Origin: DASQHY01 sp035602605
GTDB lineage: Bacteria; Acidobacteriota; Terriglobia; Acidiferrales; UBA7541
Reading direction: 5' to 3'
NCBI GenBank assembly: GCA_035602605.1
Contig: DATNLZ010000084.1
Coordinates: 1 to 64,000 of the forward strand
DNA: 64,000 nucleotides
Position numbers and translations under genes: made by a program. The notes beneath the pieces are model-generated. The model searched no databases. It was not told where the DNA came from and was given only the letters and a program-made list of their open reading frames with translations. Each line of letters begins with the position of its first letter. Within the stretch, counting starts at the first letter, position 1. Positions 63,167 to 64,000 of the stretch are shown in pieces.

Positions 63167-63612
63167 GGGCCGTTGAAGAGCCGAGTGTTGGACAGCAAGT
63201 ACAGCGCCGTGTCGAGTGGCTTGCGCTTGCCATCGGACTAACTGCGACGGTGTTTGCGGGTGTGCGGTGGGGCGCTAGCTGCGCGACCGGATTCGCGACA
63301 GGGGCGGGGCTTAGCTGGCTCAACTATCGCTGGCTCAAGCAGGGCGTATTGACTATCGTACCGTCGCAGGCAAGTGCCCACGCTCACGTGAATGCGGGGG
63401 AAGCAATCCCGGAATCCGAACACGCCGGTCCCAAGGTGCCGCTGAAGGCGTTCGCGAAGTTCTTCGGACGCTACGTTTTGGTCATCGCGGCTCTCTATGT
63501 TATTCTTGCGTACTCTTTGCTCCCTGCGGCGGCCTTTCTTGCGGGTCTTTTTGTTGTGGTCGCGGCAGTTCTGGCAGAACTCCTGTACGAGTTGATGGGG
63601 CGTCGCTTGTAA
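63163..63612 (+). CDS. ATP synthase subunit I-like membrane protein
   Basis: 149 residues from a GTG that overlaps the previous stop by 4 nt. About four transmembrane helices: ALAIGLTATVFAGVRWGASCATGFATGAGLSWLNYRWLKQGVL is the family-like part, then a hydrophilic loop (about 65-95) and two more helices ending LAELLYELMGRRL. AtpI-type proteins assist assembly of the c-ring. The position just before atpB supports the call. Confidence 0.82.
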   Translation: MRAVEEPSVGQQVQRRVEWLALAIGLTATVFAGVRWGASCATGFATGAGLSWLNYRWLKQGVLTIVPSQASAHAHVNAGEAIPESEHAGPKVPLKAFAKFFGRYVLVIAALYVILAYSLLPAAAFLAGLFVVVAAVLAELLYELMGRRL

Positions 63613-63665
63613 ATGGGGGGTCGGGTGTCGGGGCCCTCGACGCGCACTGGTCCGAAACCAAAAAA

Positions 63666-64000
63666 ATGGAAGAACAAATACTGGGCGTCGCGAAACTGAT
63701 CAATTGGCTGCTCGGCAAGCCCGTTCTCGCATTGCTCAACGTACTTCATATCCAGCCCGAGACGCGGCAATATCCTATTCCCAACCACATCGCGATGGAG
63801 CTGGTGGTGTTTGCTCTCGCCGCAGTTTTCTTCCTGTGGTTGAAAAAACGGCTCTCGGTCGATAAGCCCGGCGGCGTACAGCAGACGATGGAAATGCTTA
63901 TCACCAATCCCATGAGCCTCGGCGTGGGTGACTTGCTTCACAACATCGCGGGGCATGGCTCAGAGCGCTATATAGCGATGCTTGGCAGCATTGGGATCTT
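63666..64000 (+). CDS. atpB: ATP synthase F0 subunit A, cut by the window end
   Basis: An open frame runs from the ATG at 63666 to the last base with no stop (about 111 codons). The N-terminus TRQYPIPNHIAMELVVFALAAVFFLWLKKRLSVDKPGGVQQTMEMLITNPM is the typical atpB start, including the first transmembrane helix. Subunit a provides the proton half-channels of ATP synthase. The start is chosen by similarity only; no Shine-Dalgarno is visible and the upstream ATG at 63613 is out of frame. Confidence 0.88.
   Translation, partial: MEEQILGVAKLINWLLGKPVLALLNVLHIQPETRQYPIPNHIAMELVVFALAAVFFLWLKKRLSVDKPGGVQQTMEMLITNPMSLGVGDLLHNIAGHGSERYIAMLGSIGI

Overview
The window looks like chromosomal DNA of an acidobacterium (Acidobacteriota, probably the soil Terriglobia/Koribacter side). 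Two very large TonB-dependent receptors carry an N-terminal carboxypeptidase-regulatory-like domain, the Oar-like type that is expanded in this phylum. There are also secreted proteins of a kind common in acidobacteria and a NuoA-C-D-H-J-K-L-M-N block followed by atp genes. This assignment is inference from gene content, not from a marker gene search. The DNA is mostly ordinary housekeeping sequence. I see no CRISPR array, prophage, insertion sequence, tRNA or rRNA.

Layout. 0.4-7.2 kb: a secreted M14 metallocarboxypeptidase, a hybrid histidine kinase divergent from an OmpR-type regulator, and a small PilZ protein. 7.5-11 kb: the first large outer-membrane receptor. 11-16 kb: a TPR protein, a DUF2252 protein overlapping glyA, and proS. 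16.4-28 kb: a cell-envelope run on the + strand (bitopic protein, class A penicillin-binding protein, two TPR proteins, NfeD, SPFH/slipin, SPOR, Lnt) ending in prfB with a programmed +1 frameshift. 28-31 kb: metK and ahcY (activated methyl cycle) closed by a strong terminator. 30.8-33.6 kb: a TldD/TldE pair. 33.7-38.1 kb: small secreted or membrane proteins, an ECF sigma factor, a double-BON protein and a glycerophosphodiesterase. 38.3-47.5 kb: rsmA, glgA, thioredoxin, a methyltransferase, purA, then molybdenum-cofactor genes moeA-moaC-mog with a response regulator embedded among them, then proC. 47.7-51.8 kb: a second TonB-dependent receptor split by a one-base frameshift. 52.9-64 kb: respiratory complex I genes followed by the start of the F-type ATP synthase operon (atpZ-like, atpI-like, atpB cut by the window end).

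How the genes work together. The 16.4-28 kb run concentrates envelope building and quality control: peptidoglycan synthesis, lipoprotein acylation, membrane-microdomain proteins and a septal SPOR domain. glyA, metK and ahcY serve one-carbon and methyl metabolism. The nuo block encodes the whole proton-pumping membrane arm (A, H, J, K, L, M, N) plus the hydrophilic C and D subunits. NuoB, NuoI and NuoE/F/G are absent and must come from elsewhere. A strong intrinsic terminator separates nuoA from nuoC, so the two are probably not simply co-transcribed.

No clearly new multi-gene system was found. The most unusual signals are structural: a perfect 16-bp inverted repeat inside the response-regulator coding sequence (6491-6537), a perfect 13-bp hairpin in the gap upstream of an ECF sigma factor (35586-35616), an identical 13-nt sequence containing a 12-bp palindrome over two separate promoter -10 elements (16392 and 28088), and the terminator and hairpins between nuoA and nuoC. 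Start codons were chosen from ribosome-binding sites, promoter positions and family length, and are flagged where uncertain.
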